DNA from: Bacteroidales bacterium
GTDB taxonomy: Bacteria > Bacteroidota > Bacteroidia > Bacteroidales > VadinHA17
Assembly: GCA_020353115.1 (NCBI GenBank)
Contig: CP070687.1
Location: 1,445,403-1,459,286, forward strand
Direction of reading: 5' to 3'
DNA: 13,884 nt
In this document: positions 7,608 through 13,884 of the stretch, in pieces
Layout of the letters: every line of letters begins with the position of its first letter
Position numbering within the stretch: the first letter of the stretch is position 1
The notes under the pieces: generated by a model
What the model saw: only the letters and a program-made list of their open reading frames with translations
Told to the model about the DNA's origin: nothing
The model's database searches: none
Position numbers and translations under genes: made by a program

Positions 7608-8267
7608 CTAGTTCTTATCATCCTTTTTTTCAGGTCGCTGGATTTTCAGTTTTCCCCGTTTTAATGCATCGAAAAACCTGGCCCAGGCTACCGGATTCAG
7701 CAGGTTGTTGATGGGATACTGTCCATAGGTGTAGGTTTGCATGTTATGTCTTTCCATAACCTGTTTATGGGCAACACCAGGCGAAGATATCTCGATTCCA
7801 TCGATCTGTGCCGCAATTATCTCCAGGTTTTTTACTGCATAATCGTAATCATTTTCCGGCAATTCGAGGCTCAGAAAGGCCTCTTTGAATTCCTCGTAGG
7901 TAGCCCATGGAAAAACCCGTACTTCGTCCAGAAGGATCGTATCGGTTTCCATTTGGATATCGGCTGAATAATGAATCGATTCCGGATCTTGCGGTATGAT
8001 AAAATAGGTCCGTTTGTATCCGACAGAAGAGAAGATCAAAGTATCACTTGGTTTTGAAATGATTGAAAATACTCCATTCCGGTCACTGATTGTTCCGCGG
8101 TGCAATCCAAGAGAGATGATATGAACATAAGGAAGCGGTTCGGATCTTTCATTATAGACAAAACCGGAAAACTGGATAAACTTACTATCCTGGCCGGAAG
8201 TCAAACCGGAAGAAAGAATGATCAAGCAGAACACGAAATAGATAGGTCTCATCCAGCCAGTGTACAT
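7608..8267 (-). CDS. Secreted carboxypeptidase-regulatory-like domain protein
   Basis: The 219-residue product carries an N-terminal signal peptide, best read from the second Met (residue 6): RPIYFVFCLIILSSGLTSG followed by Q. A single carboxypeptidase-regulatory-like beta-sandwich covers roughly residues 32-118, seen as FSGFVYNERSEPLPYVHI, GTISDRNGVFSI and IFSSVGYKRTYFI. The last ~100 residues, from the VFPWATYEEFKEAFLSLELP segment to a lysine-rich end, are not a domain I can name. The protein should be periplasmic or attached at the inner face of the outer membrane. Its domain is the same type as the N-terminus of the TonB receptor encoded 253 bp downstream on the same strand, so a shared role is possible but unproven. 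The start may be the ATG at 8267 or at 8252. Stop is TAG. Confidence 0.75.
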   Translation of the reverse strand: MYTGWMRPIYFVFCLIILSSGLTSGQDSKFIQFSGFVYNERSEPLPYVHIISLGLHRGTISDRNGVFSIISKPSDTLIFSSVGYKRTYFIIPQDPESIHYSADIQMETDTILLDEVRVFPWATYEEFKEAFLSLELPENDYDYAVKNLEIIAAQIDGIEISSPGVAHKQVMERHNMQTYTYGQYPINNLLNPVAWARFFDALKRGKLKIQRPEKKDDKN

Positions 8268-8321
8268 TATATAAGTTTGGGGCAGGTGGTAAAATTAATA
8301 AATTTAATTCTACACGGTAAT

Positions 8322-8353
8322 TATGGAATAAAACGCAATATACCTTATTTTTG
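8322..8353 (+). promoter_or_regulatory. Bacteroidota-type promoter for yjbQ
   Basis: TATTTTTG at 8346-8353 matches the -7 consensus TAnnTTTG. A TATG at 8322-8325, with a spacer of exactly 20 bp, matches three of four bases of the -33 TTTG. Transcription would begin near 8360, about 48 nt before the yjbQ ATG. Confidence 0.5.
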
Positions 8354-8407
8354 TATTATCACTGCCGATATTAATCTTTTTTAACAGTTTAATCATTACT
8401 GTAATAA

Positions 8408-8818
8408 ATGGTTCAACAATATGAAATCATACTTCCGGAATTCAGGAGGGGATATCACCTTATTACCGGGCATGTTGAAGAACAATTGAAAAATTTACCG
8501 GAGAAAGGATTACTGAACCTTTTTATTAAGCATACCTCTGCCGGTCTGACGATAAATGAAAATGCAGATCTTTCTGTACGGGTTGATTTTGAAGCCTTCA
8601 TGAACAAACTCATACCTGAGAACGATCCCGCTTATTCGCATGTTATGGAAGGAGCAGATGATATGCCGGCTCATCTGAAATCCTCCCTTATTGGCCAGTC
8701 AGTTACAATCCCGATAACCAGACACGGGCTGAATCTGGGTACCTGGCAGGGTATCTATCTGTGTGAATTCCGGAATCATGGAGGAAGACGGAAAATCTGT
8801 GTCACCGTTGTTTCGTAG
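8408..8818 (+). CDS. yjbQ: YjbQ/UPF0047 family protein (secondary thiamine-phosphate synthase-like)
   Basis: The 136-residue product spans the whole UPF0047 family (typically 130-140 residues). Conserved marks are FIKHTSAGLTINENAD (39-54), the YSHVMEGADDMPAHLKSSLI stretch (76-95), and LGTWQGIYLCEFR (110-122). The His, Asp and Glu residues in these blocks line the family's putative active site. E. coli YjbQ shows weak thiamine-phosphate synthase activity that can rescue a thiE mutant, which gives the common database name. The true cellular role is not settled. The protein is cytoplasmic and has no signal. The start is the ATG at 8408, supported by the upstream promoter. The gene appears monocistronic, with a hairpin-forming sequence right after its TAG stop. 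Confidence 0.88.
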   Translation: MVQQYEIILPEFRRGYHLITGHVEEQLKNLPEKGLLNLFIKHTSAGLTINENADLSVRVDFEAFMNKLIPENDPAYSHVMEGADDMPAHLKSSLIGQSVTIPITRHGLNLGTWQGIYLCEFRNHGGRRKICVTVVS

Positions 8819-9234
8819 AGGCTATCGGAATGTATGGAATCGGAAATATCACATTCCGGATGTTGTGATACGAATGAAGATGTTTAAGATCCTCATACTT
8901 TAGCGGTATGGTTTCACCCCTCGTGTCCCGTCATGTTCCTTTATCGCAACGGGCATTTTTGCATACACAGGTATGAGTTGAGGGACAATCCGTTACACGA
9001 AGCTCTATTGGTTTGGTAAACGGTGTGCATATTAGTATGCAGGCATCTTTTCCGGATGTACAAAACTTGTGGTATTTGAGATATTCGCTGCTTACATATC
9101 AGGAATAAATATTGGATGCATGCCAGAAGTCCGGCAAAACCGGTATAGATTCTAAAACATGTCAGGTGTTGCCTGTTCATTAAAAAATATTTATATTTTT
9201 AATCCATTCAATTCCGGTCGAACAAGTTCAGAAA
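8819..9234. other. Intergenic region between yjbQ and iorA
   Basis: These 416 bp contain the overlapping inverted repeats at the left end. Near the right end an AT-rich stretch includes TATTTTTA (9194-9201), a one-mismatch version of the Bacteroidota -7 box, placed about 33 bp before the iorA ATG; its upstream -33 element is poor. Short open frames on both strands have no start context, domain or family resemblance that I trust. I see no tRNA, riboswitch or repeat array. Confidence 0.5.
8824..8870 (+). terminator. Overlapping inverted repeats after yjbQ, possible terminator
   Basis: CGGAATGT (8826-8833) pairs perfectly with ACATTCCG (8851-8858). TATCACA (8847-8853) pairs with TGTGATA (8864-8870). 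The two stems share bases 8851-8853, so only one can form at a time. They start six nt after the yjbQ stop, where a terminator would be expected. No U-tract follows either stem, so factor-independent termination is unproven. Confidence 0.3.
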
Positions 9235-10836
9235 ATGAAAAAATTATTGTTACTGGGAGATGAAGCAATAGCCCAGGGTGGACTGGATGCCGGTATATCT
9301 GGAATTTATGCCTATCCTGGTACTCCTTCAACAGAAATCATGGAATATGTTCAGGGCTCATCCGAAGCTGCTGAAAGGAACATTCAACGGGAATGGTCAG
9401 CCAATGAAAAAACCGCCCTGGAAGCCTCCCTGGGATTGGCATATACAGGCAAAAGAGCTATGGTTTGCATGAAGCATGTTGGTCTGAATGTGGCTGCCGA
9501 TCCCTTTATGAATTCTGCACTAACCGGTGTGAACGGAGGTCTGGTAATTGTTGTTGCCGATGATCCCTCCATGCACTCCTCACAGAACGAACAGGACTCA
9601 AGGTACTACGGAAAGTTTGCATTGATCCCTGTCCTTGAGCCTTCAAACCAGCAGGAAGCATATGATATGACCTATGCCGGATTTGATCTCTCCGAGAAAT
9701 ATAAAATTCCTGTTATGCTGCGTATTACAACACGGTTATCGCATTCAAGGGCAGGAATAAAGACAAAAGAAAAGAAGAGGGAGAAAAAACTTGTTCTGCC
9801 GGAAGATCCCGGACAGTTTATTCTCCTTCCAACTTTTGCCAGAATCCGGTACAAAGGGCTTCTCGCTTTACAACCGAACCTCAGAAAAGAGGCTGAAGAA
9901 TCTCCTTTCAATGTATATTTTGATGGAAAAGATAGAAGTTTTGGAATAATTGCCTGTGGTATTGCGTACAATTATGTTATGGAGAATTATCCGGATAGGA
10001 TCATACCCTATCCGTTGCTGAAGATCTCACAGTATCCTTTCCCGGTGGAAATGATAAGAAAGATAACGGAAACATGTACCGCTGTACTGGTGCTGGAGGA
10101 TGGTTATCCTTTCCTGGAAGAAATGTTGATTGGATTGCAGAAAAAAGGAATTCCTGTAAAAGGCCGCCTCGACGGAACTATACCAAGGGATGGAGAGCTG
10201 AATCCCAATATCGTATCGGATGCACTGGGTATCGGATATGAAAAGGGTAAGCCTGTTCCCGGCCTGGTGACCAACCGTCCTCCTGCTCTTTGTAAAGGCT
10301 GCAGTCATGCCGATCTGTTTACAGCTTTGAATGAAACTTTGAGAAAGTACAAACCAGGAAGGGTGTTTTCCGATATCGGATGCTATACACTGGGTGCATT
10401 GCCACCATTTAATTCGATAAATACATGCGTTGATATGGGAGCATCCGTAACAATGGCCATCGGTGCGGCAGATGCAGGATTGATTCCTTCAATTGCCGTT
10501 ATTGGTGATTCTACCTTTACCCATTCTGGTATGACAGGATTGCTGGATGCCGTTAATAAGAATTCGCCGGTGACCATTATAATTTCAGATAATTCAACTA
10601 CAGGCATGACCGGTGGTCAGAAATCTTCGGCAACAGGAAGACTTGAAAGTATATGTACGGGAATTGGTGTGAATCCGGCCCATGTCAGGGTACTCAATCC
10701 GTTGAGAAAAGAACATGAAACAAATGTAGCCATCATTAAAGAAGAAATTGAATACAGGGGTGTTTCGGTTGTTATTGCACAGAGGGAATGTATCCAGACT
10801 GCTGCCCGAAGGAAACGTAAAGCAAAACAAAAATAA
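9235..10836 (+). CDS. iorA: Indolepyruvate ferredoxin oxidoreductase alpha subunit, short form
   Basis: IorA binds thiamine diphosphate (TPP) and, with IorB, oxidatively decarboxylates arylpyruvates from Trp, Phe and Tyr to aryl-acetyl-CoAs, passing electrons to ferredoxin. The 533 residues show the pyrimidine-binding domain (YAYPGTPSTEIMEY, EWSANEKTALEASLGLAY, MKHVGLNVAADP) and, from ~348, the TPP domain. The latter has LCKGCSH with C353 and C356, DIGCYTLG with C383, and the TPP-Mg motif GDS (424-426) to DN (452-453). The protein stops 14 residues after C519 in a basic tail (RRKRKAKQK). Archaeal IorA is about 600-650 residues because a C-terminal two-[4Fe-4S] ferredoxin domain follows; that domain is absent here. 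C353, C356, C383 and C519 could still hold one proximal cluster, by analogy with two-subunit 2-oxoacid oxidoreductases. It is followed by iorB after 161 bp. The enzyme is cytoplasmic. Confidence 0.92.
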   Translation: MKKLLLLGDEAIAQGGLDAGISGIYAYPGTPSTEIMEYVQGSSEAAERNIQREWSANEKTALEASLGLAYTGKRAMVCMKHVGLNVAADPFMNSALTGVNGGLVIVVADDPSMHSSQNEQDSRYYGKFALIPVLEPSNQQEAYDMTYAGFDLSEKYKIPVMLRITTRLSHSRAGIKTKEKKREKKLVLPEDPGQFILLPTFARIRYKGLLALQPNLRKEAEESPFNVYFDGKDRSFGIIACGIAYNYVMENYPDRIIPYPLLKISQYPFPVEMIRKITETCTAVLVLEDGYPFLEEMLIGLQKKGIPVKGRLDGTIPRDGELNPNIVSDALGIGYEKGKPVPGLVTNRPPALCKGCSHADLFTALNETLRKYKPGRVFSDIGCYTLGALPPFNSINTCVDMGASVTMAIGAADAGLIPSIAVIGDSTFTHSGMTGLLDAVNKNSPVTIIISDNSTTGMTGGQKSSATGRLESICTGIGVNPAHVRVLNPLRKEHETNVAIIKEEIEYRGVSVVIAQRECIQTAARRKRKAKQK

Positions 10837-10997
10837 AAAGAAAAAAGATCAAAATAGAGTACAGCCGGTAGAATTAAAACCAGTGCGGACATACAGATAA
10901 TAGTGCATGCATCTGAGCGAAAACGGATGATTGGTGAAAGTGCCTGGTGACGAACAGAATATCCTGAATTTCGGGACCGTAAACTAATACACATTTA

Positions 10998-11615
10998 ATG
11001 AAAAAAGATATTATACTTGCAGGTGTAGGCGGCCAGGGCATACTGACCATTGCTGCTTCAATCGGACTTGCGGCACTGGAGGAAAATCTTGAACTGAAAC
11101 AGGCCGAGGTTCATGGTATGAGCCAAAGGGGAGGAGCAGTGCAATCCCATTTGCGGATATCAGACAAAGATATTGCCTCGGACCTGATACCGCTGGGTAA
11201 AGCCGATCTTGTCTTGTCTGTTGAGCCTTTGGAATCGCTACGCTATTTACCTTACCTGTGCCCCGATGGATGGCTGGTGACCAATTCAACTCCATTTGTA
11301 AACATCCCTGATTACCCGGAAATGGAAGATATACGAAGAGAAATACAAAAGATACAACATCACCTGATAGTTGATGCGGATCGGATCTCGAAGGATATCG
11401 GATCAACGCGATCCTCAAATATTGTAATGCTTGGGGCAGCCTCTTCGTTCATCGGCCTTGAAACCTCCTTATTTGAAGCCGGAATCGACCGGATCTTCCG
11501 GGGGAAAGGGGAGGCGGTAGTAAGAATGAATATCCGGGCATTTCAGGCCGGCAGGGAATATGTGGAAATGAAATTATCCGGAAAGAGCAAATCGTACAAC
11601 AATTCCGCAGGATGA
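10998..11615 (+). CDS. iorB: Indolepyruvate ferredoxin oxidoreductase beta subunit
   Basis: The 205-residue product is the gamma-type (POR/KOR) subunit of arylpyruvate oxidoreductase and has normal length. It starts MKKDIILAGVGGQGILTIAA, the glycine-rich signature of this domain. The segment EVHGMSQRGGAVQSHLRIS, also diagnostic, and ADLVLSVEPLESLRYLPYL follow. The subunit contributes to the CoA and substrate site at the interface with IorA; it carries no cysteine cluster of its own. The start is the ATG at 10998. A 161-bp gap separates it from iorA, larger than usual for this pair, and no clear promoter is visible there, so co-transcription remains likely. A phenylacetate-CoA ligase gene, a frequent neighbour in other genomes, does not follow; a DUF4301 gene does. 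Confidence 0.92.
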   Translation: MKKDIILAGVGGQGILTIAASIGLAALEENLELKQAEVHGMSQRGGAVQSHLRISDKDIASDLIPLGKADLVLSVEPLESLRYLPYLCPDGWLVTNSTPFVNIPDYPEMEDIRREIQKIQHHLIVDADRISKDIGSTRSSNIVMLGAASSFIGLETSLFEAGIDRIFRGKGEAVVRMNIRAFQAGREYVEMKLSGKSKSYNNSAG

Positions 11616-11738
11616 AGTCTGGCAGGTACTCCGGGATCCCTGATTTTAAAAAGAGCAGGTCCAGACCAAAGGCTTCTTTTTGCAAAGAACAGGCATATTA
11701 AAATAATGGATTCAACTTTAAAATGATATCTTGATCCT

Positions 11739-13295
11739 ATGTTTTCGAAAACAGACATGGCCCAGTTTGCCGCAAAAAAAATAAGTATACCTCATATCGA
11801 GTTACAGTTACGCCGGTTCAATAAAGGCTTCCCGTTTTTGAATATTCGTAAACCGGCTGTCATTAATGACGGAATTCTTGCACTGAAGGAGAATGAACTG
11901 AAGCGCTTTGTTAGAAAATTTGAAAATTCGGTTCCGGATTTGCGACTGACAAAGTTCGTACCTGCCTCTGGTGCCGCATCACGTATGTTCAAATCGTTGT
12001 TTGAATGTTATCAGCGTATTAAAATGAATCCTGACTTGGTCAGGAACTGTTTAGAAGACCCGGAGTGTCAGGCTGCCGGTGAATTCATGAAAGAACTTCC
12101 ACGTTTTGCATTTTATGAGGACCTGGAAGCTGTGTACAAATCTGAGAGGAAGGATCCTGATCATGCCATCATGGAGAACGATCTGACAGGAATTCTGGAG
12201 GTTGTTCTTAGCAAAGATGGGTTGGATATGGGTAGCTCACCAAAGGGATTGATCAAATTTCACAGGTATCCGGAGTATTCCAGAGCAGCAGTGGAGGAAC
12301 ACCTGGTTGAGGGGGTTCTGTATGCAAGGAATTCGAATAACCGGGTTCATATGCATTTCACTGTTTCTCCTGAACATCTGGATGGTTTCAAATCTTGGGT
12401 TGACAACAAGAAACCGATGTATGAATCGATGTTTGATGTAAAATTCCGTATTGAATATTCTGTCCAGGAGCCCTCGACCGATACCATTGCGGTTGATGTG
12501 GAGAACCGGCCATTCCGACTGGAGGACGGTTCCATACTTTTCCGGCCTGGAGGACACGGGGCTTTACTCGAAAACCTGAATGAGATCGATTCGGATGTCG
12601 TCTTTATTAAAAATATCGACAACGTCGCTCCCGACAGGTTAAAGGATACAACGGTGTTATATAAGAAGGCCCTTGCAGGCATTCTGCTTGAATATCAGGA
12701 AAAGATCTTTCATTACCTTGCTCTTCTTACGAACGATAAACCGGTAAAAGATGATCTTTATAAGGAGATTGAAGAATTCCTGTCGGATAAATTATGCATT
12801 ACTCCACCAATAAGTCTGGAGCTTCTAAACATAAATGAAAAAGGGGAGTATTTTAGAAACAAGCTTAACCGGCCCGTAAGGGTATGCGGTATGGTGAGAA
12901 ATGAGGGCGAGCCGGGTGGTGGTCCATTCTGGACAAGGAACGCAGATGGTACATTATCGCTTCAGATAGCCGAAACTTCTCAAATCGATACTGAAAATCC
13001 GGATCAAAGGAGGCATATGGATGAGGCAACTCACTTTAATCCTGTTGACCTGGTATGCGGAATCAGGGATTTCAACGGTAAAAATTTTAATCTCACTGAT
13101 TTCAGGGATCCGAAAACGGGATTTATATCCATAAAATCAAAGGATGGAAAAACCCTGAAAGCGCTGGAGCTTCCCGGATTATGGAACGGCGCAATGTCTG
13201 ACTGGAATACCATATTTGTGGAGGTGCCTGTCGGAACTTTTAATCCGGTCAAGACGGTTAATGATCTGTTGCGACCGGTGCATCAGCCTGAATGA
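11739..13295 (+). CDS. DUF4301 family protein, nucleotidyltransferase-like
   Basis: The 518-residue product matches the Bacteroidota family DUF4301 over its full length; the function has not been established. Recognisable blocks are FVPASGAASRMFKSL (73-87), FHRYPEYSRAAVEEHLVEGV, MHFTVSPEH, FRPGGHGALLENLN (268-281), RVCGMVRNEGEPGGGPFW and, near the C-terminus, GLWNGAMSDWNTIFVEVP. The first and fourth blocks resemble the nucleotide-binding loop (GxGTRM-like) and the P-x-GHG loop of sugar-1-phosphate nucleotidyltransferases, so a GT-A-fold nucleotidyltransferase is a reasonable inference. The protein has no signal peptide or membrane segment and should be cytoplasmic. It lies 123 bp after iorB on the same strand without a clear promoter of its own; a functional link to IorAB is not shown. 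Start ATG at 11739, stop TGA. Confidence 0.85.
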   Translation: MFSKTDMAQFAAKKISIPHIELQLRRFNKGFPFLNIRKPAVINDGILALKENELKRFVRKFENSVPDLRLTKFVPASGAASRMFKSLFECYQRIKMNPDLVRNCLEDPECQAAGEFMKELPRFAFYEDLEAVYKSERKDPDHAIMENDLTGILEVVLSKDGLDMGSSPKGLIKFHRYPEYSRAAVEEHLVEGVLYARNSNNRVHMHFTVSPEHLDGFKSWVDNKKPMYESMFDVKFRIEYSVQEPSTDTIAVDVENRPFRLEDGSILFRPGGHGALLENLNEIDSDVVFIKNIDNVAPDRLKDTTVLYKKALAGILLEYQEKIFHYLALLTNDKPVKDDLYKEIEEFLSDKLCITPPISLELLNINEKGEYFRNKLNRPVRVCGMVRNEGEPGGGPFWTRNADGTLSLQIAETSQIDTENPDQRRHMDEATHFNPVDLVCGIRDFNGKNFNLTDFRDPKTGFISIKSKDGKTLKALELPGLWNGAMSDWNTIFVEVPVGTFNPVKTVNDLLRPVHQPE

Positions 13296-13401
13296 TATAT
13301 TTCAGAAACCCTGCCTGGCTCAGAAGGGTCCAGCCTGACGCCCAATAATCCGATCCGAAAGCACCCTTATATAGAACGGGAAGAAACCATGGATCTGAAT
13401 A
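13261..13401 (-). pseudogene. Conserved C-terminal tail of the surface-protein gene, beyond an in-frame TAG
   Basis: Reading straight through the TAG at 13402-13404, the same frame stays open for 47 codons to a TAA at 13258-13260. It reads YSDPWFLPVLYKGAFG and then SDYWASGWTLLSQAGFLK. The combination of DPWF, YKGAFG and W-x-GWTLL is the normal C-terminal end of this Bacteroidota surface-protein family, where it follows directly on the YDVIPRG-type segment seen just before the stop. The tail is therefore the original 3' end of the gene, cut off by one nonsense codon. Its last 12 codons overlap the 3' end of the convergent DUF4301 gene. Confidence 0.6.
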
Positions 13402-13884
13402 CTATGCAAGGCTGGATGTTATATCCCCTCTGGGAATTACATCATAAGAATCTGTTCCGATACCAATCTCCGGATCAGATACAACATTGGCTCCCTCAGT
13501 AAAATATGAACGGAATGCATTCATTTGTTCCGAAATATCCAGTTCACCATCTCTAAAAACCCGGAATATGCTGTCTGCAATATTCTCCTGTACGGCATAG
13601 AAAATATTGTTCTTTAGCTCGAGATTTCCGAGGTCAAACTGTTTATAGGAATCCTGTGGGGAATCGGTATGTTCAATAGCGATTCCAAAATCCTGCTGGA
13701 TAAATATGGAATTCATGTATTTCCCTCCGGCGTTATTCCTGAATGTAACCAATGAACGGAGTTTACCCGGCCCCCTGCCTATAAATGTCCCGTTGTGGAT
13801 TACAGGGATGGTGTATGGAAGAGTAGTAACCGGATCGGTTCCCCCATCATGTTCCGCAATAAGATCTCCGGCAGCAGGATCCTG
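13402..13884 (-). CDS. Secreted beta-helix-like cell-surface protein, 3' part (partial, probably truncated by TAG)
   Basis: The frame is open from the right edge, so the start lies outside the window; 160 residues are visible. A TTG at 13750-13752 is not a credible start because the coding pattern continues upstream (DPAAGDLIAEHDGGTDPVTT and IPVIHNGTFIGRG). The segments VTFRNNAGGKYMNSIF, LELKNNIFYAV and YDVIPRGDI are typical of large Bacteroidota exported proteins with repeating beta-helix-like strands, often lipoproteins or type IX secretion substrates. Ligand and role are unknown. The visible frame stops at TAG (complement of 13402-13404), but conserved family sequence continues in frame after it, so the gene is probably a nonsense-truncated pseudogene or carries a sequence error. 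It is convergent with the DUF4301 gene. Confidence 0.7.
   Translation of the reverse strand, partial: QDPAAGDLIAEHDGGTDPVTTLPYTIPVIHNGTFIGRGPGKLRSLVTFRNNAGGKYMNSIFIQQDFGIAIEHTDSPQDSYKQFDLGNLELKNNIFYAVQENIADSIFRVFRDGELDISEQMNAFRSYFTEGANVVSDPEIGIGTDSYDVIPRGDITSSLA

Noticed and set aside
8941..9180. Minus-strand 79-residue open frame in the yjbQ-iorA gap
   Set aside because: Rich in scattered Cys, His and Tyr with no domain pattern, no promoter and no neighbour on that strand; looks like chance.
10617..10994. Minus-strand 125-residue open frame overlapping the end of iorA and the iorA-iorB gap
   Set aside because: Most of it is antisense to the conserved IorA C-terminal region and its translation resembles no family.
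11617..11666. GTCTGG/CCAGAC repeat with an internal GGGATCCC palindrome after iorB as a terminator
   Set aside because: The stem is short with a long loop, and the palindrome cannot fold on itself as a hairpin; support is too weak to annotate.
13402..13404. Amber (TAG) recoding to explain the interrupted surface-protein gene
   Set aside because: At least five intact genes in the window end in TAG, with no conserved continuation noticed, so TAG works as a stop here.
1..13884. Search for a defence island, toxin-antitoxin pair, CRISPR array, phage or insertion element
   Set aside because: No transposase, integrase, nuclease, reverse transcriptase or repeat-spacer pattern was seen on either strand; all main genes belong to chromosomal metabolic or envelope families.

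Overview
The window looks like a piece of a Bacteroidota (Bacteroidetes) chromosome, probably an anaerobic Bacteroidales-like lineage. Three things point there. The protein families are typical: a TonB-dependent receptor with an N-terminal carboxypeptidase-regulatory-like domain, a stand-alone protein with the same domain, DUF4301, and a short-form IorA. Start codons mostly lack Shine-Dalgarno sequences. Several genes also have the Bacteroidota promoter pattern TTTG-N20-TAnnTTTG; the best example precedes the nitroreductase gene. Base composition and codon use look even, and I see no insertion sequence, tRNA, rRNA, CRISPR array or phage gene.

Layout, left to right. Positions 1-780 (minus strand) hold the 5' end of a PLP-enzyme-like gene and a 2-phosphosulfolactate phosphatase gene (comB), 20 bp apart and probably co-transcribed. 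After a 463-bp divergent gap comes a YihY/BrkB membrane protein with a C-terminal winged-helix-like domain (plus). It converges on ornithine aminotransferase (rocD, minus). A nitroreductase gene (plus) diverges from rocD and converges on the large TonB-dependent receptor gene (minus). Upstream of the receptor, on the same strand, lies a small secreted carboxypeptidase-regulatory-like protein. Diverging from that is yjbQ (plus). After a 416-bp gap come iorA and iorB (plus), an arylpyruvate:ferredoxin oxidoreductase pair, then a DUF4301 gene (plus). The right edge carries the 3' part of a large secreted beta-helix-like surface protein gene (minus), which is interrupted by an in-frame TAG.

Functionally this is a mixed housekeeping and accessory stretch, with amino-acid metabolism (RocD, IorAB), redox (nitroreductase), cell envelope (YihY, TonB receptor, surface protein) and sulfonate-linked metabolism (ComB). 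It is not one obvious pathway, and I do not see a convincing new multi-gene system. The points most worth a second look are the in-frame amber codon in the surface-protein gene, IorA without its ferredoxin domain but with four candidate cluster cysteines, the nucleotidyltransferase-like signatures in DUF4301, and protein-like open frames in intergenic DNA that may be gene remnants.
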